Assembly: GCA_958510875.1 (NCBI GenBank)
Contig: OY294068.1
Span: 70,472,633 to 70,536,632, forward strand
DNA: 64,000 nucleotides
Source of the DNA: Endomychus coccineus
Lineage: Eukaryota; Arthropoda; Insecta; Coleoptera; Endomychidae
Reading direction: 5' to 3'
In this document: positions 11,227 to 21,929 of the stretch, piece after piece
Layout: every line of letters begins with the position of its first letter
How positions within the stretch are numbered: the stretch's first letter is position 1
The notes under the pieces: generated by a model
Told to the model about the DNA's origin: nothing
Database searches by the model: none
Seen by the model: the letters and a program-made list of their open reading frames with translations, nothing else
Made by a program: the position numbers and the translations under genes

Positions 11227-11941
11227 TTTAATACATAAGCACTAATAATAAATACAGAATTATGTTAGCGATCGTTCCAATCGGTTTAACGAATAAAATA
11301 ATCTGTCGTAAATAAGTGAATTCCAATCTCTTAGAAATATGTGAATTCTCATCTGTTGGTTAATTGTGGAATTTTAAAATGTATATGCTACCTAATTCCC
11401 TTATTGCTGTCATATTGTTGATATACCTACAATAATAAATGTAAAATCTATATTTTTAATTCCCCTCAAACGTGTCCGGTTGTGGTTTGTCGGCACATAA
11501 TGTTCTGGCACGTGAATTTTTATGTTATCTGAAGTCTAATAATACCTCACGTCATTAAAAGCACAGTTCTTAACTAATAAACACGGTTTTGAAACGTACG
11601 TATGATATTGCAGAAACATGTATTTCCTAGGTTTTTAATGGAATTTCCACCAAACATAAATCCCTTAACACGTATTTCTAGCCCATGTACATGATCTTCT
11701 GATAATCGTCAGAGTTTAAATGTCGAAACAAAGCTATTGAAATAGATTCCAACCATCTGGGGTTCCAGAAATACAAAACACAGTGTTTCTACAATTATTT
11801 AAAAAATGTTATCTCCAACATTAGTTGGAGATTCTCCTTAAACATTATGAATTTCACAAATTTTTCTCCATTGCAGACCAGCGAGAAAATGTTTTCAAGA
11901 AACCTTTATGAGTGCTGAAACTGATCTCATAACAATACTCT
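11227..11941. other. No recognised feature
   Basis: AT-rich DNA between the nested Tc1/mariner block and the foldback element at 11945. No coding frame or terminal repeat was seen. Confidence 0.4.
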
Positions 11942-11944
11942 TTA

Positions 11945-13061
11945 TATTCTAGGCAACGAACCGGAAAAAAACATATAGTAAGCTAGAATTTCAAAATTTT
12001 TTTGCATTTTGTTCCTAATACCCCATAGATCATTCATGACTATCAAGACCGCGGAGGTCGACCTTTCTACCCCCTCAAAACGGGGTTTCAACCCCTCAGA
12101 GGAGCAATCTTATAAGAACAGTCCAAAATTAATGGATTAAGAGCCGAAAATTACCCCTAGGATGTTTTTTGGGTCGCTGATCACGATTCCGCAGTTAGTT
12201 TTCTCGGAAAACTCCCTCCAGATGGGAAATTTGGAAAATTCATATATAATTTATAATTTTGTTGCTAAAATGACCTCTAGTAGGTTTTTTGGGTCGCTGA
12301 TCACGATTCCGCTGTTATTTTTCCCAAAAAACTCTCCAGATGGAAAATTCGAGAAATTTGAGATTTTCCTGAGACGGTTGTGAATAATAAAGTATAATTT
12401 TGTTGCAAAAATGGCGTACAGTAGATTTTTTGGGTCGCTGATCACGATTCCGCTGTTATATTTCCCAAAAAAACTCTCCATATAGAAAATTCGGGAAATT
12501 TGAGATTTTCCTGAGACGTTTGTGAATTTTTTGGGTCGATGATCACGATCCCGCTCTAATTTTTCCCAAAAAACTCTCTCCAGTTGGAAAATTCTGGAAA
12601 TTTGAGATTTTCCTGAGACGGTTATGAATAATAAAGTATAATTTTATTGCAAAAATTACCTCTGGTAGGTTTTTTGGGTCGCTGATCACGATTTCGCTGT
12701 TATTTTTCCAAAAAAAACTCTTCAGATGGAAAATTCGGGAAATTTGAGATTTTCCTGAATTTTCCATCTGGAGAGAGTTTTTTGGGAAAATTAACTGCGG
12801 AATCGTGATCAGCGACCCAAAAAACATACTAGGGGTCATTTTCGGCTCTTAATTCATTAATTTTGAACTGTTTTTATAAGAATACTCCTCTGAGGGGTTG
12901 AAACCTCGTTTTGAGGGGGTAGAAAGGTCGACCCTCGCGGTCTCGGTAGTCATGAATGATCTATGGGGTATTAGGAACAAAATGCAAAAAGAAATTTGAA
13001 ATTCTAGCTTACTAAATTTTTGTTTTATTATGGCCTTTTTCCCGGCTTATTGCCTGGACTA
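11945..13061. mobile_element. Foldback element of the TAGTCCAGGC family with internal tandem repeats
   Basis: The left end is tattctaggcaacgaaccgg. The right end in reverse complement is tagtccaggcaataagccgg. TTA flanks both sides (11942-11944, 13062-13064). Arms of ~260 bp share a block containing gtcgacctttctaccccctc. Between them are about five tandem copies of a ~125-bp unit beginning ttttttgggtcgctgatcac (12160-12770). The same unit motif (cagcgacccaaaaaac in reverse) is found in the element at 55039-55777. No transposase is encoded. A 3-bp TTA duplication would fit PIF/Harbinger, but a TA duplication with GTCCAGGC ends is equally readable. Confidence 0.7.
12160..12770. repeat. Tandem array of ~125-bp units inside the foldback element
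   Basis: The block ttttttgggtcgctgatcac recurs at ~12165, ~12285, ~12427, ~12528 and ~12670. Each copy is followed by a cgattccgctgttatttttc-like stretch and ctccagatggaaaattc. Copies differ by small indels, and one (~12528) is shortened. Confidence 0.75.
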
Positions 13062-13098
13062 TTAGCTATTTAGTGCAAATAGTTTACATTTAACACCA

Positions 13099-14884
13099 AA
13101 TAAAACTAGGTGAGATATCTAGCTACTCAGTAATAGGTTTTTCAAAATATGGATACACAGGAATTTCGAATGAATTTCAAGCTTTCTCGCCATATTATCG
13201 CATGGATGCCATCGTTTCCATTTTCCGAAAAATTAAAAAAATCTTTTGAGTAACCATTATAAATTATCTAAGCAGCAAACTCAGCAATTAAAAGGGTGAG
13301 GGATAAACGAAGAGTACAGGAATTTCGTATGTTTTAGAGTGAATTCCGAATGGAGTCTGTTTTCCCCGAAACCCTCCCATTTCTCGGAAAATCGCAAGAA
13401 ACTTGTTTTGCTGCTGAGATAACGTTATCTCAACACAGCGCGACTTGAACTAAATCCTTTCATATTTTCGAATGATTTTCATCGCTTCTCATTTGATGCA
13501 AATTAATATTGTTTATAAAAGAAACTAGTAAATATACTGCTTCATACTTGTTTCTTCTTCTTTCAGGTCTCGCGTCATCGAGTCAACCGTTTAGTTTTCT
13601 ATTATAAAATTAGTTCTTAGGGGGAAATCTTCTGCTGAATCTTCATGCAATAGAAAAATTAACAATTCTTTTCCCTCAGAATATTTGTAGCAATCTTTTG
13701 TCTTTTCTTTATTCAAAAAATGGTTTTTTTATTTGAAAGTTTCGACTAGTAATTCAAATTATGCAAAAACGTTTGCTGCTTACAATCAGTTTGACTTTGG
13801 AAAAATGAATGAAATGAACATGAAAAACTTTATTGGAATAAAGTGTTGCTTTTATTTTTCGAATAACCTTAGAAATTATATTTTTACTTGTAAAAATGGA
13901 GAGAATCGAAATCAATTAAGCAAACAAAAATATATGCAATTTCCCGAAAAAAAATTCATAAAAAAACAGAACAAACGACAAAACTTGCAATAATGATTTT
14001 TTAAGTGATATTTTATGTTTCATTAGAAATATGTTCACCGTAAAACAAGGTGCGCGTTCGTAAATAATACTGGGTTGAATCTTCGTTTCGTTTTTGTTAT
14101 GAATTTTTCTTGAAGAAATTCCATAAGTTTTTGTTTCCTATTAGCACACAGATATGACAGATTGGTTGCTAGTCCTAATTGATTCCATGACTTTTTATTT
14201 TCTCTAGTAGAAATAAAATTTTTAAGGTTATTTGAAAAATTCAATGTTTTCAAAGTTTTTTTATGTTTATATGTATTATATAGTTGTAAAAAATGTCTGA
14301 TAAAAGGAAAAATATTGTAGTGATGAGACCTTTAATATGTTTTTTTCTATTTGTACACATTATATATATAGATACGGTTCAAGTCGCGCTATGATGAGAT
14401 AACGGTATCAGCATCAAACCGAGTTTTTAGCGATTATCCGGAAAACGAGTGGTGATGGAAATCATTGGAAAATATGATGGGAAAGCTCGAAGTTTCTGTG
14501 CTATTAATTTTTTTCGAGTAGATCCGGTTCAAGTCGCACGGTTCAATCGCAGTCACGATATCTCAGCAGCAAAACGAGTTTTTTCGCGATTTTCCGGAAA
14601 ATGGGAGGGTTTCGGGGAAAACAAACTCCATTCGAAATTCACTCAAAAAACACTCGAAATTCCTGCACTGTTCGTCCCCCCTTTTATTTGCTGACTTTGC
14701 TGTTTAGATAATTTATAATGGTTACTCAAAAGGTTTTTTTTTTTATTTTCCGGAAAATGAACAACGATGCCATCCACTCGAACATATGGCGAAAAAGCTT
14801 GAAATTCACTCGAAAATCCTGTGTTTTCAGATTTTGAAAAACCTATTATTGAGTAGCTAAGATATCACACCTCTAGTTCCCTTA
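13099..14884. mobile_element. Foldback element with ~380-bp arms
   Basis: The left arm (~13099-13480) and right arm (~14510-14884) are imperfect reverse complements. Examples are tgagatatctagctactcag at the left and ctattattgagtagctaaga at the right, and the shared segment around gaaaccctcccattt. A second, shorter copy of the inner arm motif lies at ~14370-14480. Short ORFs inside (13733-13993, 14035-14253) show only low-complexity K/N-rich sequence. Class and target duplication are not clear. Confidence 0.6.
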
Positions 14885-15620
14885 ATATTATCTTAACCTA
14901 CTATCTATATAAATAATTATGAGTATAAAGTATAAAAATTAACAGAAAAAAGAAAATCGTTAGAAGGAAATTCTGCTTCTCATCTTTAATATTTCTATCA
15001 AGGCTGTTATATTTACTCATTCCTTTAGAAGATATAGAGATCTGACCTGCAGTTGTTTTCACTCTTCGTAACACGAAATTCTGTCTTCCTCTCGGTTTTC
15101 CCCTTGTTCCACATCCAAACAAGTCTTCGAATGTTTGTAAAATACTTGTAAATATATTAATATCACTTTTTATGAAAAAGGTGTAAACCTGTTTACAATT
15201 TCGCTAAAATCATCAACATCTTCACCCTCAAATTCAATTACTTTAATATTATCTCAGAGCTTTTGATCTGTTATTTCTTTCAATTTCAATTACCGCATTT
15301 CTTTTGCGTTCCCTTGACAAACATCTATTTTTATTGATATTTACTTTTCTCTTACCTAATGGTACTGACTACTGCATTTCTGTATCATTTTGTCCAAAGT
15401 ACAACATGTACTGTTTGTAAGTTTCATCCTTTTTTTTTAACTGCATTAAGTACTTTATCATTGCACCATCCCTTATATGTGCTACAAACCAAATTTTCCC
15501 ATTTTGGCAAATTCTTATGCACAACATGCAATAAGCCAGCAAAAAATAGAACTACGACGCATTAAAATTTTCAAACTGATATCTCATTCAGTTCTGTTTT
15601 GACACCCATCGAAAACAACC
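14885..15620. other. No recognised feature
   Basis: AT-rich sequence between the foldback element and the DD34D mariner. Small ORFs at 14901-15122 and 15359-15565 carry no motif I recognise. Confidence 0.4.
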
Positions 15621-15638
15621 TTGAACATATTTGTAAAC

Positions 15639-17699
15639 ATGGAAAAAAACATTACGCAAACCAAAGCATCGCTTGTTAAACATTATGGGAACTCTTCACC
15701 ATCGATTGGAACGATTCACAAGTGGCTCACTGAATGTCGTTATGGTAGTACGCCAAACGTTCTTGTCGTCCGATTGAGGTTAGAACGCCAGACATCGTCG
15801 ATAAAATCCATGGTATGATATTAGACGATCGGCGAGTTAAAGAGCACGAGATTGCTGAGGCTATGTGCATCTCTACCGAACGGGTACGGAACATTTTGCA
15901 TAAATTTTTGAATATGAGAAAGCTATCTGATAGATGATGTAAGGGTTACAATTTACTCTTACTCAAGGATAAACTAAAAGCTCTATTTTATCACTTGGTT
16001 GCCGACAGCTACAGTGAAGACGGTCGTGAGTTATAATTTTAGATGTTAAGAATTCGGGCGCCACAGTACTTTAACCAACCAATGAATCATCACGGGGGAT
16101 ACAAATACTCAAGTCCCCAGGTTAAATTACCCTGAAAGAAATAAATAAAAGACCTGTACCCAGAATGATTGAAATTTACTAGTAAGTGAGATACTAATAT
16201 TGATACAGTTTATGACAGAACTTATGCTAATGAGATATGAAGGGAATGAATTGAAAATATGGATGAAGGTAATTGTTTAAACATTAAATCAAGAAAACAT
16301 TTGAATTTACTCAATATACAAATACTCAATGATTACTTCAATTGTTACATAAAACCAAAATCGGTAGCCTGACCTGATGAGTGCTGAATGTTGTACTTGC
16401 TTGGTTATAGGTTAATACTTCTACTTGATGTAGGGGCTCCTGCCACAGTCGTAATACCGTTTCCACGATTCAACTCCACAAGTAAATCAGCGACTCCTAA
16501 GTAATCTTTCCCACGGCAGACTCAAGCCAGCCTCAATACACTTGTTGAATTTTCCACAACGTAAACAGAAAAAAGGAACCCTCTATCACGATAGGGTTTT
16601 CCTTCCAATAAGACAAACTTTACTTCCGTCCACAACCAGTCACGTTGAAACTAAGTTTTAATCCCTTAAAGTGCATTAATTACTGAAATAATTCCAATTA
16701 TTCCAATTCAAATTGGTAATTGATGCCTTTACTTTCAACGGAAGAATATTCCCAAAATTTGGTTCGAAACACAAGCTTGTTATCACCTCCCTGTTGAAAT
16801 AACCTAGCAACGCACTTCCCGCTTGAACGATTGACCAGAAGTAACGCCATTTTCTGTTCCTTTCCGGCGTCTCGTTGTCTCACAGAACAACCTCGAAATA
16901 GAAGCGGTAACTACGGATCTGACACCGAACAACCATGACTCTTAGAATATTAGACCGTATAGCATAGCTGACGTCGTTAACCGATTGTACTACAGCGGCC
17001 ATTTCTAAGCCGTTAAGTGGAATTTACACGTTACAATGAGCATTTGCTCTCTGTTGACAACAAGCTCGACCGTGTGACAACTCAAAGAAGTGTTTGGCGA
17101 TGTTCAAGCGCGATAAGAACTTATTGCGCCGTTTCGAAACAGTGGAAGAAACATGAATCCATCACAACACACCAGAGACCAAAGAACACTCCAAACAGTG
17201 GTCTTGTCCTGGCGAATCGAAGCCGAAAAAGGCCAAACGAAGTCATGACGACAGTTTTTTGGGATACATAGGGAATCGTTCCTATCGATTACTTTGAAAA
17301 CGGCAAAACGATCACCGACGTATATTATGCAGAGCTGTTGGATCGATTCGACGCCGATTTGAAACGAAAGCGGCCGCATTTGGCAAAGAAAAAAAGTGCT
17401 CTTCCACCAGGACAACGCACAGGTCCATAGTCGAAATGACAAAATTGCATGAATTATGCCACGAATTGGTTTGTCATCCACCATATTCTACAGATTTGCC
17501 CCCCTGCGATTAATATCTATTTCCAAACTTAAAGAAATGGCTCGGCGGAAAGAGATTTGGTTCCAACGATCAGGTCATCGCTGAAACAAACGCCTGTTTC
17601 GAAGGATTGCCGAAATCGTATTATTTGGAGGGGATCGAAAAATTAGAAAAACGTTGGACGAAGTATAACGGGCTACAAGGAGATTATGTTAAGAAATGA
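15639..17699 (+). pseudogene. DD34D mariner transposase, split by a solo LTR
   Basis: The N-terminal part reads ITQTKASLVKHYGNSSPS, then HKWL, the usual mariner paired HTH region. It continues in other frames past RVKEHEIAEAM to RKLSDR at 15934. A solo LTR (15938-17035) then interrupts the gene. Coding sequence resumes with LLSVDNKLDRVTT and runs through VMTTVFWD, KTITDVYYAELLDRFDADL, HLAKKKVLFHQDNAQVH, CHPPYSTDLPPCD and LKKWLGGKRFGSNDQVIAET. It ends at the stop 17697-17699. The second and third catalytic Asp are visible (HQDNA and PPCD). Stops and frameshifts make it inactive. The mariner end repeats could not be set with confidence. Confidence 0.8.
15938..17035 (+). mobile_element. Solo LTR (copy 1 of 3), 4-bp target duplication ATGA
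   Basis: The sequence begins TGTAAGGGTTACAA and ends TTTACACGTTACA, giving the TG...CA ends of an LTR. It is flanked by ATGA (15934-15937 and 17036-17039). It shares long stretches with 31347-32688 and 35776-36776, including cacttggttgccgacagcta near the start. There is no internal retroelement sequence, so this is a solo LTR left by LTR-LTR recombination. It interrupts the DD34D mariner and is therefore younger than it. Confidence 0.85.
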
Positions 17700-17939
17700 A
17701 ATAAGTTTTGACCAAATAAATCATTTCTTGTTTCATTTTTCAGGGACTTTTCACCTTGCCCTCGCATATCAATGAGTGTAGAATGAAAAATCCGTACCTC
17801 AAAATGGTGAAAAATTAAGGTGTGGTGACCATTGAGTTGGTTTACATCTCCACATTTCCAAAAATCGTTATAATGATAGGATGAATTTATAGACTTCTAA
17901 AGAAATGAAAAACGTTGGAAATATGATTTTGAGACTCAT

Positions 17940-18106
17940 ACAGGAAGAAAATTTTGAAGAAAATTCAGATTCCCGAAGAAAAATTATCTATGGATTCCAG
18001 TGTTTCAAAGACGAAAAAATACAGGAAGAAAATATTGGCAAAAATTGAACGATTTCCGAAGAAAAAATTATCAATGGGTTCCAGTGTTTCCAAGACAAAA
18101 ACGGGT
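17940..18106. repeat. Tandem duplication of ~84 bp
   Basis: A unit with caggaagaaaat ... cccgaagaaaaattatc ... ggattccagtgtttc recurs 84 bp downstream with a few changes. It has no coding meaning that I can see. Confidence 0.7.
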
Positions 18107-18288
18107 TATAAGAGTTAGCAACAGATTGGTATATGGAAAGGATAATTATAATAGGGTCGTTCAGTGAAATTAACATTATAACCTTTTTGTGGATTTTCTT
18201 GTAGTGTCTGAACCCCTAATATATTGACAAAAATGTCAGATCAATAGGTTTATCCTGTACTGAAATAATTCAAGTTGAAGTTGCGCTG

Positions 18289-18530
18289 GTGGAAAAGTAC
18301 CGAAAACAGCGCGTGACGTCACTATACGCACACAGTCTAGTGTCCGCGGCATCGCTTGTGTTACTCGTATTTCCTGCTGGCGAAGTGTGTGTTCTTTTTA
18401 AAATGTACGCATTAAAAGCTGGATTTATGAAAGCTGATTCTGGCAATCTACCAGAAGTGGACATATTTATGATAATGGACTATTTCAACAAAAATAAGAA
18501 CTTTGCAGTGAAATGAAAGGAGTAAAATTA
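18289..18530 (+). pseudogene. Exon resembling the N-terminus of the YqaJ/SWIM-domain insect family
   Basis: The frame reads from MEKYRKQ to MYALKAGFMKADSGNLPEVD and IFMIMDYFNKNKNFAV. It then continues, one base out of frame, as MKGVKLQR. The order 'ADSGNLPxVD...MxxxFF..N..F...E.+GVK.QR' is what I recall from large arthropod proteins with a SWIM zinc finger and a YqaJ-type nuclease, and that recollection is the only basis for the name. The rest of such a gene is not present. The upstream 16-mer with a CRE at 18313 lies within the 5' part of the ORF. Confidence 0.35.
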
Positions 18531-18582
18531 CAACGCTAAGTAAAGACACTAGATTTTATCAGAAGTATTCTTCTATACTTAC

Positions 18583-18767
18583 ACTGAAAATTCACTTGAA
18601 TACCACGATCCCCGGTTTGTGTCGCAGTAGTAGTTTCTCTTTCTGTGTCTTCATTATCAGAAATTTCAGTGATGCAAGTCTGCATAATATTTAGTTTTTC
18701 CCGTTTTTTGAATACTTTCCTAGGTTTAGTGTTTGGTAATATGTGAATAAATGCGGTTTTTTTGGCA
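18583..18767 (-). pseudogene. THAP gene exon 2, distal part (separated by the hAT insertion)
   Basis: On the - strand this continues the exon that starts at 21342. Across the duplicated ATCAAAAA the reading passes from ..PHIFD into CQK. A 7-A run then has one base too many for the frame, and the frame resumes as TAFIHILPNTKPRKVFKKRE and an acidic/Thr-rich stretch. It ends at a donor-like GTAAGT (18582-18577). Family THAP proteins have the same HIF(D/N)CQK segment downstream of the zinc finger. Confidence 0.55.
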
Positions 18768-18775
18768 ATCAAAAA
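18768..18775. repeat. hAT target-site duplication, left copy (ATCAAAAA)
   Basis: ATCAAAAA directly before TAGGGGTGCGCC is repeated exactly at 21250-21257, directly after the right end of the hAT element. Confidence 0.9.
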
Positions 18776-18987
18776 TAGGGGTGCGCCGAATCATCGATTC
18801 GGCTTCGGTATTCGGCCGCTTCGGTCTACTTTTCTAATATTCGGTTCAGGCCGAAGCTTCTCCGATTCGGCCGAAGCGGCGAAAATTTCTTGTTCAGACT
18901 TGTTTCGTACATTGCAGACCGGTCTGTGCTCTCATTTCAATTCTACTGTTCACGCTGTTAGCACGCAGTAGCTCAAATCTTAAAATA

Positions 18988-20851
18988 ATGTCAAAAAAAA
19001 CTAGTGATATTTGGAAATACTATTTACTATGTGCGGATAATAAATTCGCAAAGTGTAATAATTGTAATCGTGAGATATCCAGAGGTGGTGTTAGTAAAAA
19101 TGCTAGTACAACATCAATGATAAACCACTTAAAAAGAAAACACGCAGAAGAATACAAAAAGTTCAAAAATGAACTTCCAAGGAAACAATTGAAACAGCCA
19201 ACAATTGGTGAAGCTCTACAGTCATGTTCAAAATGGGGCATTGAGGACCAGCGTGCAAGATCCATTCATTATGCTATAGGCGAAATGATACCATATTCTA
19301 TTGTCACAAATACAGGATTTCAAAGGTTAGTGTCTCAACTTGCTCCTCACTATACGATACCGGGAAGAAAATATTTCACCGAGAAGATTGTTCCCGATAT
19401 TTATGACCGTTTAGTGACAGTGATAAAGAGCATGTTAAGAAGTGCACCCCATGTATCTTTAACGTCTGATTTGTGGACATGTCAACATACAATCCAGAGT
19501 TTTATTAGTTTTACGGGTCATTGGTTTGTTCAGGACTTCAAGTACAATCATGTGGTGTTGAACTGTAAACACTTTCCGGGAAGTCATACTGGAGAATTAA
19601 TAAAAAATGCATTCTTTGAAATGTTGAATATGTGGGACATGAATTTGAATATTTCCAAGGTGCATTTAATGGTACGAGACGATGGCGCTAATATAGTAAA
19701 GGGTTGCAGAGAGGCAGGAATACCTAGCGTATCGTGTTTTATCCACACCCTTCAACTGGTAATAACCCAATCTATAGACAGTCAAAGATCTGTTGTGGAT
19801 TTGATTGCAACTTGCAAAAAAATTGTGGGACATTTTAACCATTCTTCTTCGGCATGTTCTAAGTTAAAAGAAATCCAGGCAGAGTTAGGGGTGGCTCAAA
19901 ATAAATTAATTCAAGATGTGCCAACGAGGTGGAACTCCATATTTTCAATGATTCAACGAATTCATGAACAGAAAAGACCTTTAACTACCTATGGAGCAGA
20001 TAATAATCTGGATAATTTAACAGCAAATCAATGGATGTTACTAGAATCACTGATAAATTTATTACAACCCTTCGAAGAAATTACAAAGAGAATGAGCTCC
20101 AATGAAGCGTTCATATCTGAAGTATTACCCACGATTATGACTTTAAAAAAATTCCTAATAGAAGACCAGAACACGGCGTTTTATGGTGTTGGAACGATGA
20201 AAGACATTGTATCTGATCAGATTTCAAAAAGGTTCGATGCTTTATTTAAAAATAATTATTATGTCATTTCAACTGTATTGGATCCGAGATATAAATTAGC
20301 ATTTTTTCAAACAAAAAACCAGAATTATTTTAAACAGTGTGTAATTGAAGAGCATATTTGTGATTCAGTACAATCTCCTCAAACAACTCGAACAAGTGAC
20401 TCAGACTCAGAAGATGACGCACCATTATCATCTTTAGTTAACAAGATAAACAATTCGGTGACTATCGTTGAAGAAGAAAAATCAAAAAGTAAATGGTGGC
20501 AATGTTTTGACGAAATTGCAGCTACTGCGAGCACAACTACTAAGACTAAGGAAAAAGAACACAAAAAACATATTAAAGAACTTGAAATATATTTGAACTT
20601 ACCTTTAATGAATAGAACTGACAATCCAAGCAACTGGTGGAAGGCAAAAAAAGAAGCATTTCCAATTTTAAGATGAGATGTGTTGGAAATTTCTTTCAGC
20701 TCCTGCTTCTAGCGTTTATAGCGAAAGGTCTTTCTCAGAAGCAGGAAATATTTACGATGAAACTAGAAGCACCCTTCTTCCAGCAAATGCAGAAATGTTA
20801 TTATTCATTCATCATAATTTACCTTTAGTGAATTTTCAGTATCAAAAATAG
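18988..20851 (+). pseudogene. hAT transposase (BED zinc finger type) with a single C-terminal frameshift
   Basis: The 562-codon frame begins MSKKTSDIWKYY. Residues ~15-55 form a BED zinc finger (CNNC ... HLKRKH). The RNase H-like catalytic core follows: LTSDLWTC near residue 157, VRDDGAN near 228, SCFIHTLQL near 251 and DVPTRWNS near 313, then a helical insertion. The frame stops at 20676 after NWWKAKKEAFPIL. In the next frame (codons from 20672) the C-terminal dimerisation domain continues, with APASSVYSERSFSEAGNI and LLPANAEMLLFIHHNL, to a stop at 20851. One extra base (or two missing) near 20671 therefore separates the dimerisation domain. No other lesion is seen, so the loss is recent. 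Confidence 0.9.
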
Positions 20852-20857
20852 GATTTT

Positions 20858-21060
20858 TTTTGTTTCTTGTTCTTATGTATCAATGCGCATAAATATGCCA
20901 TTTTTATAAAATGTTGCTAGAATAACAGATATGTTTTTTTTTATTATGATAACTTTGTTTTGTTTCTTGTTCTTATGTACCATAATGCATAAATATTTTA
21001 TTTTTATAAAATGTTGTTATGAATAACAGTTATGCTTTTTTATTATGAGAATTTTGTTTT
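20858..21060. repeat. Tandem duplication in the 3' region of the hAT element
   Basis: A ~95-bp unit containing tttcttgttcttatgta, cataaatat and tttttataaaatgttg is repeated twice, with a third partial start near 21054. It lies between the transposase stop and the right end. Confidence 0.7.
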
Positions 21061-21249
21061 GTTTGTTGTTGGGAATATAATAATAACAAATAAAATAATT
21101 AGTCATGCAATAGCGTTTTATTTTCTTTTTGTCTTCTTAAAATATGGGAAGTATAACAATGTAACTGCGATTCGGCCGAACCACTGTGAAGTTCAGATCG
21201 ATTCGGTATTCGGCCGAATCGAAAAAAAAGTCGCTTCGGCGCACCCCTA

Positions 21250-21342
21250 ATCAAAAATATGCGGTATTACATCGGGTTTCATTTGTATTCTGCCACTTTT
21301 CATAGTTTTTAAGTACATGTAATTGTCTATGTCCTTTTCAAC
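21250..21342 (-). pseudogene. THAP gene exon 2, proximal part
   Basis: The acceptor is TTTCATATCAG, with the exon starting at 21342. The frame reads VEKDIDNYMYLKTMKSGRIQ, then MKPDVIPHIFD, up to the hAT insertion. Exon 1 ends HFD, so the joined reading has the HF(D/N)..(D/E)..NY.....(R)(I/L).(L/M)KP.V.PH pattern usual after a THAP finger. Confidence 0.6.
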
Positions 21343-21401
21343 CTGATATGAAAATGATGTATTAGAAATTAAACTCGCCCTCATTATATTGATATGCTCA
21401 C

Positions 21402-21596
21402 ATCAAAATGATCTTCGCAACAGTATCTCGATCCTTTGTCAGACACAAAATCAGTTCTACGCATAGCACGCAGCCAAGCTTTTCTTACTTTCTGGTTGGC
21501 AAGCAAACAAATGAATAGCTTATCCGGTGCATTTATAGATGTCTTCCTACACTCTGGTACCACACAACTTTTGCGAAAACTCTTTTTATCGCTCAT
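21402..21596 (-). CDS. THAP-domain protein, exon 1
   Basis: 65 codons from MSDKKSFRKSCVVPECRK to CCEDHFD, ending at a GTGAGC donor (21401-21396). The C2CH zinc ligands are present: CVVPEC at the N-terminus and CCEDHF at the end, with KVRKAWLRAMRR between them. It lacks the phenylalanine-proline motif usual after LF (reads LFICLLANQ rather than CLPAN). THAP fingers bind DNA in P-type transposases and in host regulators. The downstream exon carries a frameshift and a hAT insertion, so the gene is not intact here. Confidence 0.65.
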
Positions 21597-21744
21597 TATA
21601 AATCAAACGACAGTAAATTCACGATACATATAGTCAACACACAACGAAAACTGACACGAGTTGACTAATAACGAATACCTCTTGTCTGGCGCCCATCAAC
21701 CGTACGTATAGTGACGTCACAATCAGCCGCGCCTCGTTTAGACG

Positions 21745-21925
21745 CGTACGGATATCAAATATTAATTTTAGGCTGTAAACATGTAAATAATTTTTGGTAG
21801 TTAGACTGTTTGAGTACAGTACTTTATTACCATCAAAACATGAACTGGTAAGGAGAATGATCGAAGAACAACATCGATATGTTCGTTACGTGTTCAAATA
21901 CTATTCACTATACTAAGAGGGTGAA
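21745..21925. other. No recognised feature
   Basis: Short AT-rich spacer between the THAP remnant and the integrase fragment. Confidence 0.4.
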
Positions 21926-21929
21926 AAAC

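Larger units (their letters stand above)
18776..21249 (+). mobile_element. hAT DNA transposon, complete ends, nearly intact
   Basis: The terminal inverted repeats are TAGGGGTGCGCCGAA at the left and its reverse complement at the right (ending 21249). Sub-terminal TTCGGCCGAA repeats occur near both ends (18800-18870, 21172-21235), probably transposase binding sites. An exact 8-bp duplication ATCAAAAA flanks the element, as hAT elements make. The single transposase gene is open except for one frameshift near its 3' end. The element sits inside exon 2 of the THAP gene and is younger than it. Confidence 0.93.
18262..21735. mobile_element. Remnant carrying a THAP gene (-) and a YqaJ-family-like exon (+), split by a hAT element
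   Basis: Both ends of the block carry the identical 16-mer GTGACGTCACTATACG in inverted orientation (18313-18328 +, 21705-21720 -), centred on a CRE. From the right end a THAP-domain gene runs on the - strand (exon 1 21402-21596). From the left end a + strand exon (18289-18530) runs toward it. Removing the hAT insertion (18776-21249) and one 8-bp duplication leaves a unit of about 1 kb. This looks like an internally deleted mobile element or a compact two-gene unit. Longer terminal repeats and a target duplication are not evident, so its status as one element is inference. Confidence 0.4.

Noticed and set aside
12160..12770. CRISPR-like array
   Set aside because: The units are ~125 bp, contiguous and diverged, with no short identical repeats separated by unique spacers. 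The context is an animal foldback element.
14449..14694. 81-codon + strand ORF in the foldback arm
   Set aside because: It reads across an inverted repeat arm whose partner arm is not open in the matching frame. No motif.
18270..18464. - strand 64-codon ORF opposite the YqaJ-like exon
   Set aside because: It is antisense to the exon with recognisable motifs, and its own translation is low in information.
20637..20828. Separate 63-codon ORF after the hAT frame
   Set aside because: It is a shadow frame. The adjacent frame over the same bases gives the conserved hAT dimerisation domain.
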